Shown one piece after another: positions 17,494-25,218 of a stretch of 64,000 nucleotides of DNA. The stretch comes from Moorella glycerini (GTDB lineage: Bacteria > Bacillota > DSM-521 > Neomoorellales > Neomoorellaceae), in NCBI RefSeq assembly GCF_009735625.1, contig NZ_CP046244.1, positions 372,001-436,000 on the forward strand, in the 5' to 3' direction. Numbering within the stretch: the first letter of the stretch is position 1; every line of letters starts with the position of its first letter. The position numbers were made by a program, and so were the translations under genes. The notes beneath the pieces are model-generated. The model was not told the origin of the DNA, searched no databases, and was given only the letters and a program-made list of their open reading frames with translations.

Positions 17494-18423
17494 ATGTCGC
17501 TGAGTATATGGTTGGGAGCCCTGGAGCAGGGATTACTGTGGGGGGCCATGGTCCTGGGGGTATATATGACCTTCAGAGTCCTTGATTACCCCGATTTAAC
17601 CATCGACGGCGCCTTCACCCTGGGGGCGGCAGTGGCGGCAAAGTTTATCGTCGCGGGTTATGACCCCTGGCTGGCCCTGCTCCTGGCTATCCTCTGCGGT
17701 GCCCTGGCCGGTCTTATTACCGGCCTGTTGCACACGCAGTTAAGGGTGGCGCCCCTGCTTTCCGGTATCCTGACCATGATCGCCCTCTATTCCATCAACC
17801 TGCGCATTATGGGACAGGCCAACCTGTCCCTTCTCCGTGTGAAGACCATTTTTACCTGGGTCAAAGGGTTGCCGGCCCTGGACCCCTTCGGCCCAGCCCT
17901 GCTGGGATTGCTGGTGGCGGCCCTGGTCCTTATCCTGCTTTACCTTTTCCTGGAAACAGAACTGGGTATGAGCATCAGGGCTACCGGGGATAATGAGCAG
18001 ATGATCCGCAGCCTGGGGGTAAATACCAGTACCATGAAACTGGTGGGCCTGGCTATCGCCAATGCCCTGGTAGCCCTTTCGGGGGGGCTGGTAGCCCAGT
18101 ACCAGGGCTTTGCCGATATCGGCATGGGTATCGGCATGATTATTGCCGGTCTGGCCGCGGTTATTATCGGCGAGGCCCTGGTGGGAAGTCAAACCCTGGT
18201 CCGGGCCTTGCTGGCAGCCATCACCGGTTCGATAATTTACCGGGCCGTTATCAGCCTGGTACTGCAGTTGGGCCTGCCGCCCACGGACCTCAAGTTGCTA
18301 ACCTCGTTAATTGTAGTGGTCGCCATGGCCTTTCCCCTGGTGCGCCGGCGTCTGGGATTGCGAGCCTTACGTTTGAGGAGTGAGCAGGGTGCTGCGGCTG
18401 GTCAACGTAACCAAGACCTTTAA
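17494..18423 (+). CDS. ABC transporter permease (branched-chain/ribose type fold)
   Basis: A 309-residue membrane protein of the BPD_transp_2 class, with about eight to ten hydrophobic segments. Landmarks: FRVLDYPDLTIDGAFTLGAAVAA near the N-terminus, ELGMSIRATGDNEQMIRSLGVN (cytoplasmic loop that contacts the ATPase) and GMGIGMIIAGLAAVIIGEAL. This arrangement is standard for the permease partner of PF04392 binding proteins. It starts 63 bases after the binding-protein gene and overlaps the ATPase gene by 35 bases. Confidence 0.9.
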   Translation: MSLSIWLGALEQGLLWGAMVLGVYMTFRVLDYPDLTIDGAFTLGAAVAAKFIVAGYDPWLALLLAILCGALAGLITGLLHTQLRVAPLLSGILTMIALYSINLRIMGQANLSLLRVKTIFTWVKGLPALDPFGPALLGLLVAALVLILLYLFLETELGMSIRATGDNEQMIRSLGVNTSTMKLVGLAIANALVALSGGLVAQYQGFADIGMGIGMIIAGLAAVIIGEALVGSQTLVRALLAAITGSIIYRAVISLVLQLGLPPTDLKLLTSLIVVVAMAFPLVRRRLGLRALRLRSEQGAAAGQRNQDL

Positions 18424-19189
18424 TCCCGGCAGCGTTAATGAAAAAGCAGCCTTAAGGGAAATTACCCTCCATGTCAAGCAGGGCGAGGTAGTTACCATTA
18501 TCGGCAGCAACGGTGCCGGGAAGTCGACTCTTTTAAACGTAATTGCCGGGGTTTACGAAATCGAGGCCGGGAAAGTGCTTTTAGATGGCCAGGATATTAC
18601 CCGTTGGCCCGAGCATATCCGGGCGGCCTGGATTGGCCGGGTTTTCCAGGACCCCTTAAGGGGTACGGCTGCCTCCATGACCATTGAAGAAAATTTGGCC
18701 CTGGCCCTGCGGCGGGGCCGTCCCCGCCGGTTACACCGCGGCATTACCCCGGCCGAACGGCAATTGTTCAAAGAACACCTGGCCCTCCTGGGGCTGGGCC
18801 TGGAAGAACGCCTGACCACGCGCGTGGGTTTGTTATCCGGCGGCCAGCGCCAGGCCCTGACGGTGCTCATGGCCACCATTGCCACACCCAAGTTGCTCTT
18901 ACTGGACGAACATACGGCGGCCCTGGACCCGCGGACGGCCAGGACGGTGCTGGAGCTAACGGAAAAAATCATCGCCCGCCACCAGCTCACCACCCTGATG
19001 GTGACCCACAACCTGGAGCAGGCCCTGCGCACCGGCAACCGCACCATTATGATGCACGAGGGGCGTATTATCCTGGACCTATCCGGCCCGCAGCGGGCCG
19101 GAACCACGGTAGCCGACCTCTTGAAAATGTTTGAACAGGCCAGCGGCAGCGCCTTTGCCGACGATAGGGTACTGCTAACAGGTAGCTGA
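18389..19189 (+). CDS. ABC transporter ATP-binding protein
   Basis: About 266 residues. Walker A is GSNGAGKSTLLN, the signature is LSGGQRQALTVLMA, Walker B is KLLLLDEHTAALD and the switch His is in MVTHNLEQAL. The start is taken as the GTG at 18389, eight bases after GAGGAG; a GTG three codons earlier is possible. It energises import by the neighbouring permease and binding protein, and overlaps the permease gene. Confidence 0.93.
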   Translation: MLRLVNVTKTFNPGSVNEKAALREITLHVKQGEVVTIIGSNGAGKSTLLNVIAGVYEIEAGKVLLDGQDITRWPEHIRAAWIGRVFQDPLRGTAASMTIEENLALALRRGRPRRLHRGITPAERQLFKEHLALLGLGLEERLTTRVGLLSGGQRQALTVLMATIATPKLLLLDEHTAALDPRTARTVLELTEKIIARHQLTTLMVTHNLEQALRTGNRTIMMHEGRIILDLSGPQRAGTTVADLLKMFEQASGSAFADDRVLLTGS

Positions 19190-19243
19190 TGCTGACAATC
19201 CCGGGTTAAGCGGGGCTAGTTTTTGGGAGTAAAGGAATTTCCA

Positions 19244-19272
19244 TTGCCCGCCTGGAAAAATAATGGTATGAT
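19244..19272 (+). promoter_or_regulatory. Promoter of coiled-coil protein gene
   Basis: TTGCCC (19244-19249), 17 bases, TATGAT (19267-19272), 21 bases before the start codon; a short leader. Confidence 0.6.
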
Positions 19273-19293
19273 TTAGCCAAAGGGGGAGCCACC

Positions 19294-19797
19294 ATGCCAG
19301 AGGAAGCCAGAAAAGAAATAGCGGCCGGAACAGATGAGCAAGGGTTATTTCCTCGTGGTTTCGACCCGTTTGGCTATATCATCCAGCAGCTGACTAACAT
19401 GGACGCTCGTTATGAAGCGCGCTTTGACCGGATTGAAACGAGGATCGATAAACTTGACACCCGGATTGATAAACTTGACAGTAAAATCGATACCCAGATA
19501 AATGCTTTGCGCCAGGAAATGCATGAGAATATCACTGGCCTGCGCCAGGAAATGCACGAGAATATTACTGGCTTGCGCCAGGAAATGCGCGAGAATATCA
19601 CTGGCTTGCGCCAGGAAATGCAGGAAAATGATGCCCGGTTACAGCAGGAAATTGCGATATTACGGCAGGAAATCAAGTCAGGGCAACAGGAAATACGTAG
19701 CATCCATAGATGGTCTATCGCCAGTATAGTAACTACTATTGTTGGTCTGGGGGGTGTTATCGCTTCCCTACTGGCCATCCTGGCCCGGCTACCTTAA
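19294..19797 (+). CDS. Coiled-coil protein with 11-residue repeats and C-terminal membrane helix
   Basis: A 167-residue protein not assigned to a named family. Residues 36-65 carry RFDRIETRIDKLDTRIDKL-type heptads. From about residue 72 there are four tandem 11-residue units of the form LRQEMHENITG, then LRQEIK-type repeats. The last 25 residues (IASIVTTIVGLGGVIASLLAILARL) form one membrane helix. Together it looks like a tail-anchored rod. The 33-bp DNA repeat underneath is nearly perfect, so repeat number may vary between strains. Similar proteins are often called DUF1640-like or hypothetical. The gene has its own promoter; the 49-residue ORF begins 20 bases after its stop. Confidence 0.75.
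   Translation: MPEEARKEIAAGTDEQGLFPRGFDPFGYIIQQLTNMDARYEARFDRIETRIDKLDTRIDKLDSKIDTQINALRQEMHENITGLRQEMHENITGLRQEMRENITGLRQEMQENDARLQQEIAILRQEIKSGQQEIRSIHRWSIASIVTTIVGLGGVIASLLAILARLP
19507..19638 (+). repeat. 33-bp tandem repeat, four units
   Basis: Units start at 19507, 19540, 19573 and 19606, each beginning (T/C)TGCGCCAGGAAATGC. The first three are nearly identical, the fourth diverges in its second half. They encode the 11-residue coiled-coil repeats. Confidence 0.9.
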
Positions 19798-19817
19798 TCA
19801 ATCCAGGAGTGGATACT

Positions 19818-19967
19818 ATGGGTATAAAAAGAGAGCTCCTCGTTAAATACTTTAAACAGCTAACACCAGAGCAAAAAATGAAGATGGTGCCACAACTGGG
19901 GCGGTATGCGGATAGGCTAAAGCTGGGAATAAAGAGGGCCAGGAAAAATGGACGACCCGATAATTAA
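19818..19967 (+). CDS. Small basic protein, 49 residues, partner of nucleotidyltransferase
   Basis: ATG at 19818 with AGGAG eight bases upstream. The product begins MGIKRELLVKYFKQLTPEQK, is Lys/Arg-rich and predicted helical, and ends KNGRPDN. Its last 20 bases overlap the start of the nucleotidyltransferase gene, so the two are translationally coupled. I do not recognise the family. The layout (small basic protein, then MNT/AbiEii-like nucleotidyltransferase) resembles toxin-antitoxin pairs, but function is unproven. Confidence 0.65.
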   Translation: MGIKRELLVKYFKQLTPEQKMKMVPQLGRYADRLKLGIKRARKNGRPDN

Positions 19968-20478
19968 GGTTAGCGCTATACTGGAAAAAATAGATATGCC
20001 CTATTGCCTCATCGGAGGCTATGCTGTTGCTGCCTATGGCGCACCCAGATATACCGCTGATGTTGATTTTTTGGTATCCCGCTTAAAAGATTATAGTGAG
20101 CAGCTACAAGCTAATTTACAAGAAGAAAATCTATTTTTCGAGATCTCCAGGGCCGACCTGTTAGATCCTCTCGGCGATATTGTTACCATAAAGTTAACTG
20201 TTCCCGTCCAGCTTATTGACGCCAAATATACCTACCATTATAAAGCCATCGAGCGAGCACAGATTATTCAATATGAAAACCACAGCCTGAAAATAATCAG
20301 CCCCGAAGATCTTATTATCCTCAAACTTAAAGCGGGTGGCCCGAAGGACCTGTGGGATGTGGAAAACATACTATCTTACCAGGAAAATCTGGATATGACT
20401 TATTTGCTCCGGCAAACAAAAAGCCTGCGCGTGGACAGGCGTTTGCAAGGGATATTGGCCAGGCTTAAGCAGGAATAA
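19948..20478 (+). CDS. Nucleotidyltransferase-fold protein (AbiEii/DUF6036-like)
   Basis: A 176-residue protein. The N-terminus has the minimal nucleotidyltransferase signature LIGGYAVAAYGAPRYTADVDFLV (residues about 20-42): GG, then R-x-T-x-D-V-D with the two metal-binding Asp. A third acidic position may lie in VTIKLTVPVQLIDAKY. The C-terminal half contains ISPEDLIILKLKAGGPKDLWDVENIL, typical of this family. Relatives act as toxins that add nucleotides to tRNA or as uncharacterised housekeeping proteins. It overlaps the 49-residue ORF and converges on the GntR gene. Confidence 0.82.
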   Translation: MDDPIIKVSAILEKIDMPYCLIGGYAVAAYGAPRYTADVDFLVSRLKDYSEQLQANLQEENLFFEISRADLLDPLGDIVTIKLTVPVQLIDAKYTYHYKAIERAQIIQYENHSLKIISPEDLIILKLKAGGPKDLWDVENILSYQENLDMTYLLRQTKSLRVDRRLQGILARLKQE

Positions 20479-20513
20479 TGAACCCGGCAAAGGATACTGC
20501 CAATGTTGCAATC

Positions 20514-21287
20514 TTACTCCATAATCACACCGCTACCAGGGTGCGGCCGGTTACGGTCCAGTTCCACGCGATACTTGTAGCGGTCGGGACGGTAGGCGTT
20601 GACGGAAAGTTCTACGGGCCTGCCCCTATCATCAAAAGCCGTCCGTTCCATTATTAATAAAGGCGTCCCCACCTTCACCTGAAGGTATTCTGCTTCCCTT
20701 TTCCCGGCCCTGCCGGCAGAAATGGTCTGTACCGCCCTTTCTAGGACCAGGCCCAGCTTTTCTTCCACCAGCTCGTACAAACCGCGGCGCTCCAGGTCTT
20801 CCTCAGCCAGGCGGCTGCCGTATTCGTAGGGCCAGTAGCTGCGCAGGTAAGTAATGGGCTGCCCGTTCATTTGCTGGACTTTTTCAATGAGGTAAAGGGG
20901 CTCATCGCCGAAGACCCTTAAGCCTGGTACCCTTTGCATTTCTTTAATGGGGTCCGTTACCGGCCCGGTGAAAATAATGGTGGCACCGGGCTCATAACCC
21001 CGGGCCTTCATTTCCTCAAAAAAGCCGGTGAGTTTGCCCAGGGTTTCTTCTACCGTTTCCCGCTTGACGAAGGTCCCCTTGCCCGGGCGGCGCTCCAGCA
21101 AGCCTTCATCCACCAGGGCCGCCACGGCCCGGCGCACGGTAATGCTGCTAACGCCATACTTCTCCATGAGCTGCTTGTCGGTAGGGAAAAGGTCTCCTAC
21201 CTTATACTCGCCTTCCTTGATAGCCCGGCGCAAATCGCTGGTTATCTGGTAGTGTAAAGGAATCGGTTTGGTGCGATCAATACTCAC
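20514..21287 (-). CDS. GntR family transcriptional regulator (UTRA type)
   Basis: 257 residues from the GTG at 21287, placed five bases after AGGTGG. The DNA-binding domain spans residues 5-75 (PLHYQITSDLRRAIKEGEY, EKYGVSSITVRRAVAALVDEG, RRPGKGTFVKRE). A UTRA domain follows, with GQPITYLRSYWPYEYG and GTPLLIMERTAFDDRGRPVELS. It is distinct from the GntR at 14080. It has its own strong promoter (21328-21356) and stands apart from neighbours, so its target is not obvious; it may be autoregulated. Confidence 0.92.
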   Translation of the reverse strand: MSIDRTKPIPLHYQITSDLRRAIKEGEYKVGDLFPTDKQLMEKYGVSSITVRRAVAALVDEGLLERRPGKGTFVKRETVEETLGKLTGFFEEMKARGYEPGATIIFTGPVTDPIKEMQRVPGLRVFGDEPLYLIEKVQQMNGQPITYLRSYWPYEYGSRLAEEDLERRGLYELVEEKLGLVLERAVQTISAGRAGKREAEYLQVKVGTPLLIMERTAFDDRGRPVELSVNAYRPDRYKYRVELDRNRPHPGSGVIME

Positions 21288-21327
21288 GAAGTCCACCTGC
21301 AATTATTATAAAGTTATACTTATAGAC

Positions 21328-21356
21328 ATTATAACCATATTTTTATGGCCTGGCAA
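21328..21356 (-). promoter_or_regulatory. Promoter of GntR gene
   Basis: On the minus strand TTGCCA (21351-21356), 17 bases, TATAAT (21328-21333). The leader between -10 and the start is AT-rich with several TTATA/TATAA steps that could form an autoregulatory operator. Confidence 0.7.
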
Positions 21357-21407
21357 CAGAAAAAACGGCTTTCCGGCTGCAAATGCTACTGCCGCATTTT
21401 TGGCAGG

Positions 21408-21426
21408 AGGCATTACAGTAATGCCT
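21408..21426. other. Perfect 19-bp palindrome, candidate operator
   Basis: AGGCATTAC-A-GTAATGCCT, 9 bp arms around a single base. It lies 52 bases upstream of the GntR -35 box and just after the hicB terminator. Odd-centre palindromes of this size are typical dimeric repressor sites; no protein can be assigned. Confidence 0.55.
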
Positions 21427-21447
21427 GGCAATGTAGGCATCTTTCAA

Positions 21448-21475
21448 AAGAAGCAGCCCCTTAGGGCTGCTTCTT
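21448..21475 (-). terminator. Terminator overlapping the hicB stop codon
   Basis: A 12-bp perfect stem (AAGAAGCAGCCC with GGGCTGCTTCTT), loop of four bases; the minus strand then reads TTG after TTCTT. The TAA stop of the truncated hicB lies in the loop, so the last codons are encoded by the stem. Confidence 0.8.
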
Positions 21476-21772
21476 AATTCGACGGTGGTGGTAATCGTGG
21501 ATGCCAAGATACTGCTTTAAACTGGTCTGGAGCAGATGGGAAAAATTAACTTTCTCCCTTTCGTCTATATCATTGAGCCATTTGGGGATTGTCAGGGTCT
21601 TTTTTATAGCCTTATTTTCTATCTCGTCCCTGACGATATCTGTCCAGGCTTCTACTAACGCAACAAAGGTACCGGGCGGTATTTCCATTTTGCCCGGATC
21701 TGAAGGTACAGGAATACTCTCGCCGTCTTCTTCCATGCCGTAAAGGAAACCGGCCAGAGCTTCTTTGGCCAT
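21461..21772 (-). pseudogene. 5'-truncated HicB-family antitoxin
   Basis: 103 residues. MAKEALAGFLYGMEEDGESIPVPSD matches the middle of HicB-type antitoxins, and KKTLTIPKWLNDIDEREKVNFSHLLQTSLKQYLGI is the usual C-terminal ribbon-helix-helix DNA-binding part. The N-terminal 40-45 residues of the HicB fold (the YYPAVFE..DGGYxVSFPDLPGC strand region) are absent: an in-frame TAG lies two codons upstream of the ATG and a terminator hairpin stands immediately before it. No hicA toxin gene is next to it. It is probably a remnant, although the DNA-binding half could still be made if the ATG is used. Confidence 0.75.
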
Positions 21773-21777
21773 AGCCT

Positions 21778-21808
21778 AAAAATTAGGGGAAGGTGTCGAA
21801 CCTTCCCC
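21778..21808 (-). terminator. Terminator of AOR operon
   Basis: A 9-bp perfect stem GGGGAAGGT/ACCTTCCCC with a 5-base loop, followed on the minus strand by TAATTTTTAG. It lies 54 bases after the aor stop codon. Confidence 0.85.
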
Positions 21809-21862
21809 ACTATATAATTAAGGGGAGGAATTGGCTTAACTAAATGCCGTCCACGCACTTAA

Positions 21863-23695
21863 TCAACTAACCTCCCGCCAGAGGTGGGCCAGGCCCAGGG
21901 CGGCTAATTTTTCTGCCGTCGGCCGGCCCTGGCGGTCCCAGCCCATGAGGTCATAGTATTCATCCAGCATGGGATCAAGCTCCACCAGATGGCCCTGGCT
22001 GGGCCCGGTGGGCATCTTTTCCTTGAGCATCCGCGGCGGCAGGTAGTCGTCCTTGCGATCGAAACCTTCCCGCTGGTTAAAAAGGCGCTCCAGGTTGGTT
22101 ATCTTTTCGCCGATTAACATGGCGCCGGCTTCATCCAGGGCCAGGCCGCTCACGGCCCGGTATAGCTCTATTTGTTCCTTTAATCCCAGGGCGAAACGCA
22201 TGGAAGAACACAGGGAGAGGGAGTCGACAACGGCCAGCAGGAACTGGGTTTCCCGCACCAGGGCGGCCTTGCCTTTGTATTCAAAGCGCTTGCTGCCGTC
22301 GCCAGCTGTTTCAGCACCCATGGTGGGTGCAATCATGTGGTGGGCACCCTTGGGAGAGATAGCATAACCCAGGCCCATACCCTTGCAGCCCCGGGGATCG
22401 TAGGTGGCGAATTCCTGTCCCTTGACCTGCATGGCCAGCTCGGGGACGCCCAGCTTTTCTGCTGCCCGTTTGGACCCTTCGGCCAGGAGGTCGCCGATGC
22501 CTTCCCGGCGGACGATTTTCTCCATCAAGGCCACCAGGGCCGCGCCATTACCGAAGCGCAGGTCCAGGCCGCCGGTATCCCTGGAGGTGATAATCCCCTT
22601 CTCGTAGCACTCCATAGCCAGGGATGCTACCGCCCCTGCCGACATGGTATCCAGGCCGTAGGTATCGCAGATCTCTACCGCCTTCACCAGGGCGGCCAGG
22701 TCGGCGACGCCGCAGTTGGCTCCCAGAAGTCCGGCCGACTCAAACTCCGGCCCTTCAATCATGGTGCCGGCATAGGGTCCTTCTTTGATATAACTCACCT
22801 TGCCACAGGCAATGGGACAGGCATAGCAGGAGATATGGCCGACAAAAATATTTTCTTTCATGCTGGCGGCATTGATCTTATTCGCCTCTTCAAAGTAGCC
22901 GCTGCTGAAGTTACGGGTGCCCCAGTAACCGAGACCGTTGGTGCCGTCCACCATCTCCGGCGTACCGTAATGGCGCCGGGCCCTGGCCTTGAGATTCCCG
23001 GCCAGGATGCTGTAGGTCTTTTCCGCCAGGGCTTCCAGGGCCGCCGGGTCGGCCACCTCGATGCTGCCGCTGCCCCGGACGGCGATGGCCTTCAAGTTCT
23101 TGGACCCCATCACGGCCCCGGCGCCGCCGCGGCCGAACTCCCGGTGGTAATCGCTCTGGATGCAGGCAAAGCGGCTTAATTTTTCCCCGGCGGGTCCGAT
23201 GCAGGCCACCCTGATGGCCTCGTCCTTTAGTTCAGCCCGGATGGCGTCTTCAGTGGCATGGGTCAGTTTCCCCCACAGGTGGGAAGCATCCTTCAAAGTC
23301 ACCCTATCGTCATCAATCCACAGATAAACAGGGTGGTCGCCCCGGCCTTCAATGATGATGCCGTCATAGCCGGCAAATTTCACCTCCGGCGCCAGGTGGC
23401 CTCCGCACAGGGAGAAGAAATAGGTTCCTGTCAGGGGGGAGCGGAAGGTAACGGTAATCTTATTGGCTCCCGGAGCCAGGGTCCCTTCCACCGGCCCGGT
23501 AAGAAATATTAATTTATTATCCGGCCCCAGAGGATCTGTATGGGGCTTTAGTTCTTTAAGTAACAGGTAAGCACCTACGCCCCGGGCGCCGATATAACCG
23601 GCAAAAACATCCTCAGGCGTTGGCTCTTTAGTAATGCTACCACTGGTCAGGTCAACGCGTAAGATTTGACCAGCCAGCCCCTTTAAAGCAGCCAT
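21863..23695 (-). CDS. Aldehyde ferredoxin oxidoreductase (tungsten/AOR family)
   Basis: 610 residues from the ATG at 23695, which overlaps the stop of the upstream ferredoxin-like gene (TGATG). The enzyme oxidises aldehydes to acids, or reduces acids, with a W- or Mo-bispterin and one [4Fe-4S] cluster. Landmarks: LRVDLTSGSI at the N-terminus, the CGGHLAPEVKFAGYDGIIIEGR block, RGGAGAVMGSKNLKAIAVRG (cofactor binding), the cluster motif C290-x2-C293-x3-C297 in ISCYACPIACGK, and a later Cys in VVDSLSLCSSM. TYDPRGCKGMGLGYAISPKGAHH is the second pterin-binding region. Length matches AOR (about 605). Substrate range is unknown. Confidence 0.94.
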   Translation of the reverse strand: MAALKGLAGQILRVDLTSGSITKEPTPEDVFAGYIGARGVGAYLLLKELKPHTDPLGPDNKLIFLTGPVEGTLAPGANKITVTFRSPLTGTYFFSLCGGHLAPEVKFAGYDGIIIEGRGDHPVYLWIDDDRVTLKDASHLWGKLTHATEDAIRAELKDEAIRVACIGPAGEKLSRFACIQSDYHREFGRGGAGAVMGSKNLKAIAVRGSGSIEVADPAALEALAEKTYSILAGNLKARARRHYGTPEMVDGTNGLGYWGTRNFSSGYFEEANKINAASMKENIFVGHISCYACPIACGKVSYIKEGPYAGTMIEGPEFESAGLLGANCGVADLAALVKAVEICDTYGLDTMSAGAVASLAMECYEKGIITSRDTGGLDLRFGNGAALVALMEKIVRREGIGDLLAEGSKRAAEKLGVPELAMQVKGQEFATYDPRGCKGMGLGYAISPKGAHHMIAPTMGAETAGDGSKRFEYKGKAALVRETQFLLAVVDSLSLCSSMRFALGLKEQIELYRAVSGLALDEAGAMLIGEKITNLERLFNQREGFDRKDDYLPPRMLKEKMPTGPSQGHLVELDPMLDEYYDLMGWDRQGRPTAEKLAALGLAHLWREVS

Positions 23696-24174
23696 CACTT
23701 GCTCCCCCCTTCCATGGCAGCAGCCACTGTTTCCACATAAGCGGCCCGCTGGCCCCGGTCCGCCACGGCCAGGGGGACATACTCAATGGCCCCCTCCCGG
23801 CAGTGGGCCACGCATTGGGGTTCGCCGCCACAGAGGTCGCAAATGAGGACCACCCTTTTATCCTTGTCGATGGCCACGGCACCATAGGGGCAGGCGCGGA
23901 CGCAACGGCGGCAGCCGATGCATTTCTCTTCGTCGACAATTACAGCCCCGGTTGCCGGGTCTTTACTCAGGGCCCCCTCCCGGCAGGCGGCAATGCAAGG
24001 GCTTTTGGCACACTGCATGCAGGTTACCGGGACATTAAGGTATTTACTGTGCACCCGGCTTACTCGCACTCGGGCTTTGGTGGGGTTCACCCGGCCTTCA
24101 TGCTTCCAGGAACACCACTGCTCGCAGATGCGGCAGCCGACACAGCGTTCTGGATAAGTCACCAGGACGTTCAT
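23695..24174 (-). CDS. Four-cluster ferredoxin-like electron transfer subunit of AOR
   Basis: 159 residues with four [4Fe-4S] motifs in the HycB/DmsB style: CVGCRICEQWCSWKH, CMQCAKSPCIAAC, CIGCRRCVRACPYGA and CDLCGGEPQCVAHC. It is cytoplasmic, without signal or membrane helix. It is co-transcribed with and overlaps the AOR gene, so it most likely passes electrons between AOR and a soluble carrier such as ferredoxin. Its own promoter lies at 24240-24268. Two-subunit AORs of this layout are known in acetogens. Confidence 0.9.
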   Translation of the reverse strand: MNVLVTYPERCVGCRICEQWCSWKHEGRVNPTKARVRVSRVHSKYLNVPVTCMQCAKSPCIAACREGALSKDPATGAVIVDEEKCIGCRRCVRACPYGAVAIDKDKRVVLICDLCGGEPQCVAHCREGAIEYVPLAVADRGQRAAYVETVAAAMEGGSK

Positions 24175-24239
24175 AAGCGCTCCCCCTTGCTAGGGTTTGG
24201 TTTCTCCAGGCGAAATTATATAAATTTATATTTTAACCT

Positions 24240-24268
24240 ATTATAATCTTAAACCTCATTTATCGCAA
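24240..24268 (-). promoter_or_regulatory. Promoter of AOR operon
   Basis: On the minus strand TTGCGA (24263-24268), 17 bases, TATAAT (24240-24245), 66 bases before the first start codon. Confidence 0.72.
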
Positions 24269-24307
24269 GGGGGATATGATAACCATGCTCCGTCAATTAA
24301 TATCCCC

Positions 24308-24335
24308 TTAACAAATCTTATCCATCTGCTATAAT
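24308..24335 (+). promoter_or_regulatory. Promoter of thioesterase gene
   Basis: TTAACA (24308-24313), 16 bases, TATAAT (24330-24335). Back to back with the AOR promoter. Confidence 0.6.
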
Positions 24336-24370
24336 TATCCATAAGCGCTATATCTGGAGGCATACCTAAC

Positions 24371-24820
24371 ATGGGTCAAAGTTTCTGTTTCGGCTGTAGC
24401 CCCGATAACCCCATTGGTTTGCACCTGGAGTGTTTCCCCCAGGATGACGGGACCTGGGCGACCTATTTCACCCCTGCCCGCTACCATGAAAGCTATAACG
24501 GCATCATGCACGGCGGCCTGGCTGCCACCGTACTGGATGAGCTGATTGGTAACCATTTACTTAAAGGCTTGGGGCGGTGGGCCGTTACCGCCCGACTGGA
24601 AGTACGGTTTCGTAAACCCATCCCTATTGGGGCAAGGGTAAAATTCGTCAGCCGCATCGTCAGAGAAAAAGGGTCTCTCTTCCAGGTGGCAGCCTGGGCT
24701 GAGCTGCCCGACGGCCGGATCGCCGTGGAAGCCAGGGCCGAGATGATGGCGCGTGAAACCGGTTTGGCATCTACCACCTCATTTTCACAGGAGTTCAAGC
24801 AACTTCCTGGTCTGGAGTAG
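24371..24820 (+). CDS. PaaI-family thioesterase (hotdog fold)
   Basis: 149 residues. The N-terminus FCFGCSPDNPIGLHLECF and the hotdog core YNGIMHGGLAATVLDELIGNHLL carry the family HGG motif and the catalytic acidic residue (D/E of LDEL). VTARLEVRFRKPIPIGARVKF forms the central sheet. It hydrolyses acyl-CoA thioesters; the substrate is not known. The ATG is preceded by GGAGG. It is divergent from the AOR operon and followed closely by a small DUF2442-like gene. Confidence 0.87.
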   Translation: MGQSFCFGCSPDNPIGLHLECFPQDDGTWATYFTPARYHESYNGIMHGGLAATVLDELIGNHLLKGLGRWAVTARLEVRFRKPIPIGARVKFVSRIVREKGSLFQVAAWAELPDGRIAVEARAEMMARETGLASTTSFSQEFKQLPGLE

Positions 24821-24829
24821 GGGGTGAAT

Positions 24830-25003
24830 ATGAAACCCCTGATCGCCAGGCCACCCTTTGATATTTTGCGGGATCCCATTATTTTTAGCATGGTTCGGAT
24901 CGATGCCGGCGGCTACGGTATTAGCTGGAGCGATGAACTGGATTTGAGCGAGTATGAACTGTGGCAGCATGGAGAATTGCTCGGAAATAACGCCGGCGTA
25001 TAA
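24830..25003 (+). CDS. DUF2442-like small protein, 57 residues, N-terminally short
   Basis: ATG with GGGGGTG just upstream, 9 bases after the thioesterase stop. The product has PPFDILRDPIIFSMVRIDAG and GISWSDELDLSEYELWQHG, which match the C-terminal two-thirds of DUF2442 proteins. The usual first 20 or so residues (a beta-hairpin) are missing, so it may be a fragment. DUF2442 genes often accompany DUF4160 genes in mobile TA-like pairs; none is seen here, though the 70 bases that follow look like a decayed coding remnant in another frame. Confidence 0.6.
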   Translation: MKPLIARPPFDILRDPIIFSMVRIDAGGYGISWSDELDLSEYELWQHGELLGNNAGV

Positions 25004-25127
25004 TGCCATTTGGGCGGATAAAAACGGCTGGGAGCCCTACTATCATGGCAAAAAGGCTTGTTGCCAATAGGAGAGGCGGATTAACTCCAAGATTGTTTCG
25101 CAATTTTCTTTCTTTGTATGCGATGTA

Positions 25128-25156
25128 TTGAACAAATTATAACTAGCGCATATAAT
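25128..25156 (+). promoter_or_regulatory. Promoter of response regulator
   Basis: TTGAAC (25128-25133), 17 bases, TATAAT (25151-25156): a strong match, 62 bases before the start codon. Confidence 0.72.
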
Positions 25157-25218
25157 GCTCTTAGAAAGTTAATAATCTACTGTCCTCACGTACAATCTTT
25201 TGAACGGCAGGGACCGCC

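Noticed and set aside
22337-23179. 280-codon plus frame inside the AOR gene
   Set aside because: Opposite to a fully conserved AOR coding sequence, low-complexity His/Gly/Gln-rich product, no ribosome site.
25004-25070. Second small gene after the DUF2442 fragment
   Set aside because: A frame reading WADKNGWEPYYHGKK looks like a protein remnant, but it has no start, no ribosome site and ends after about 30 codons.
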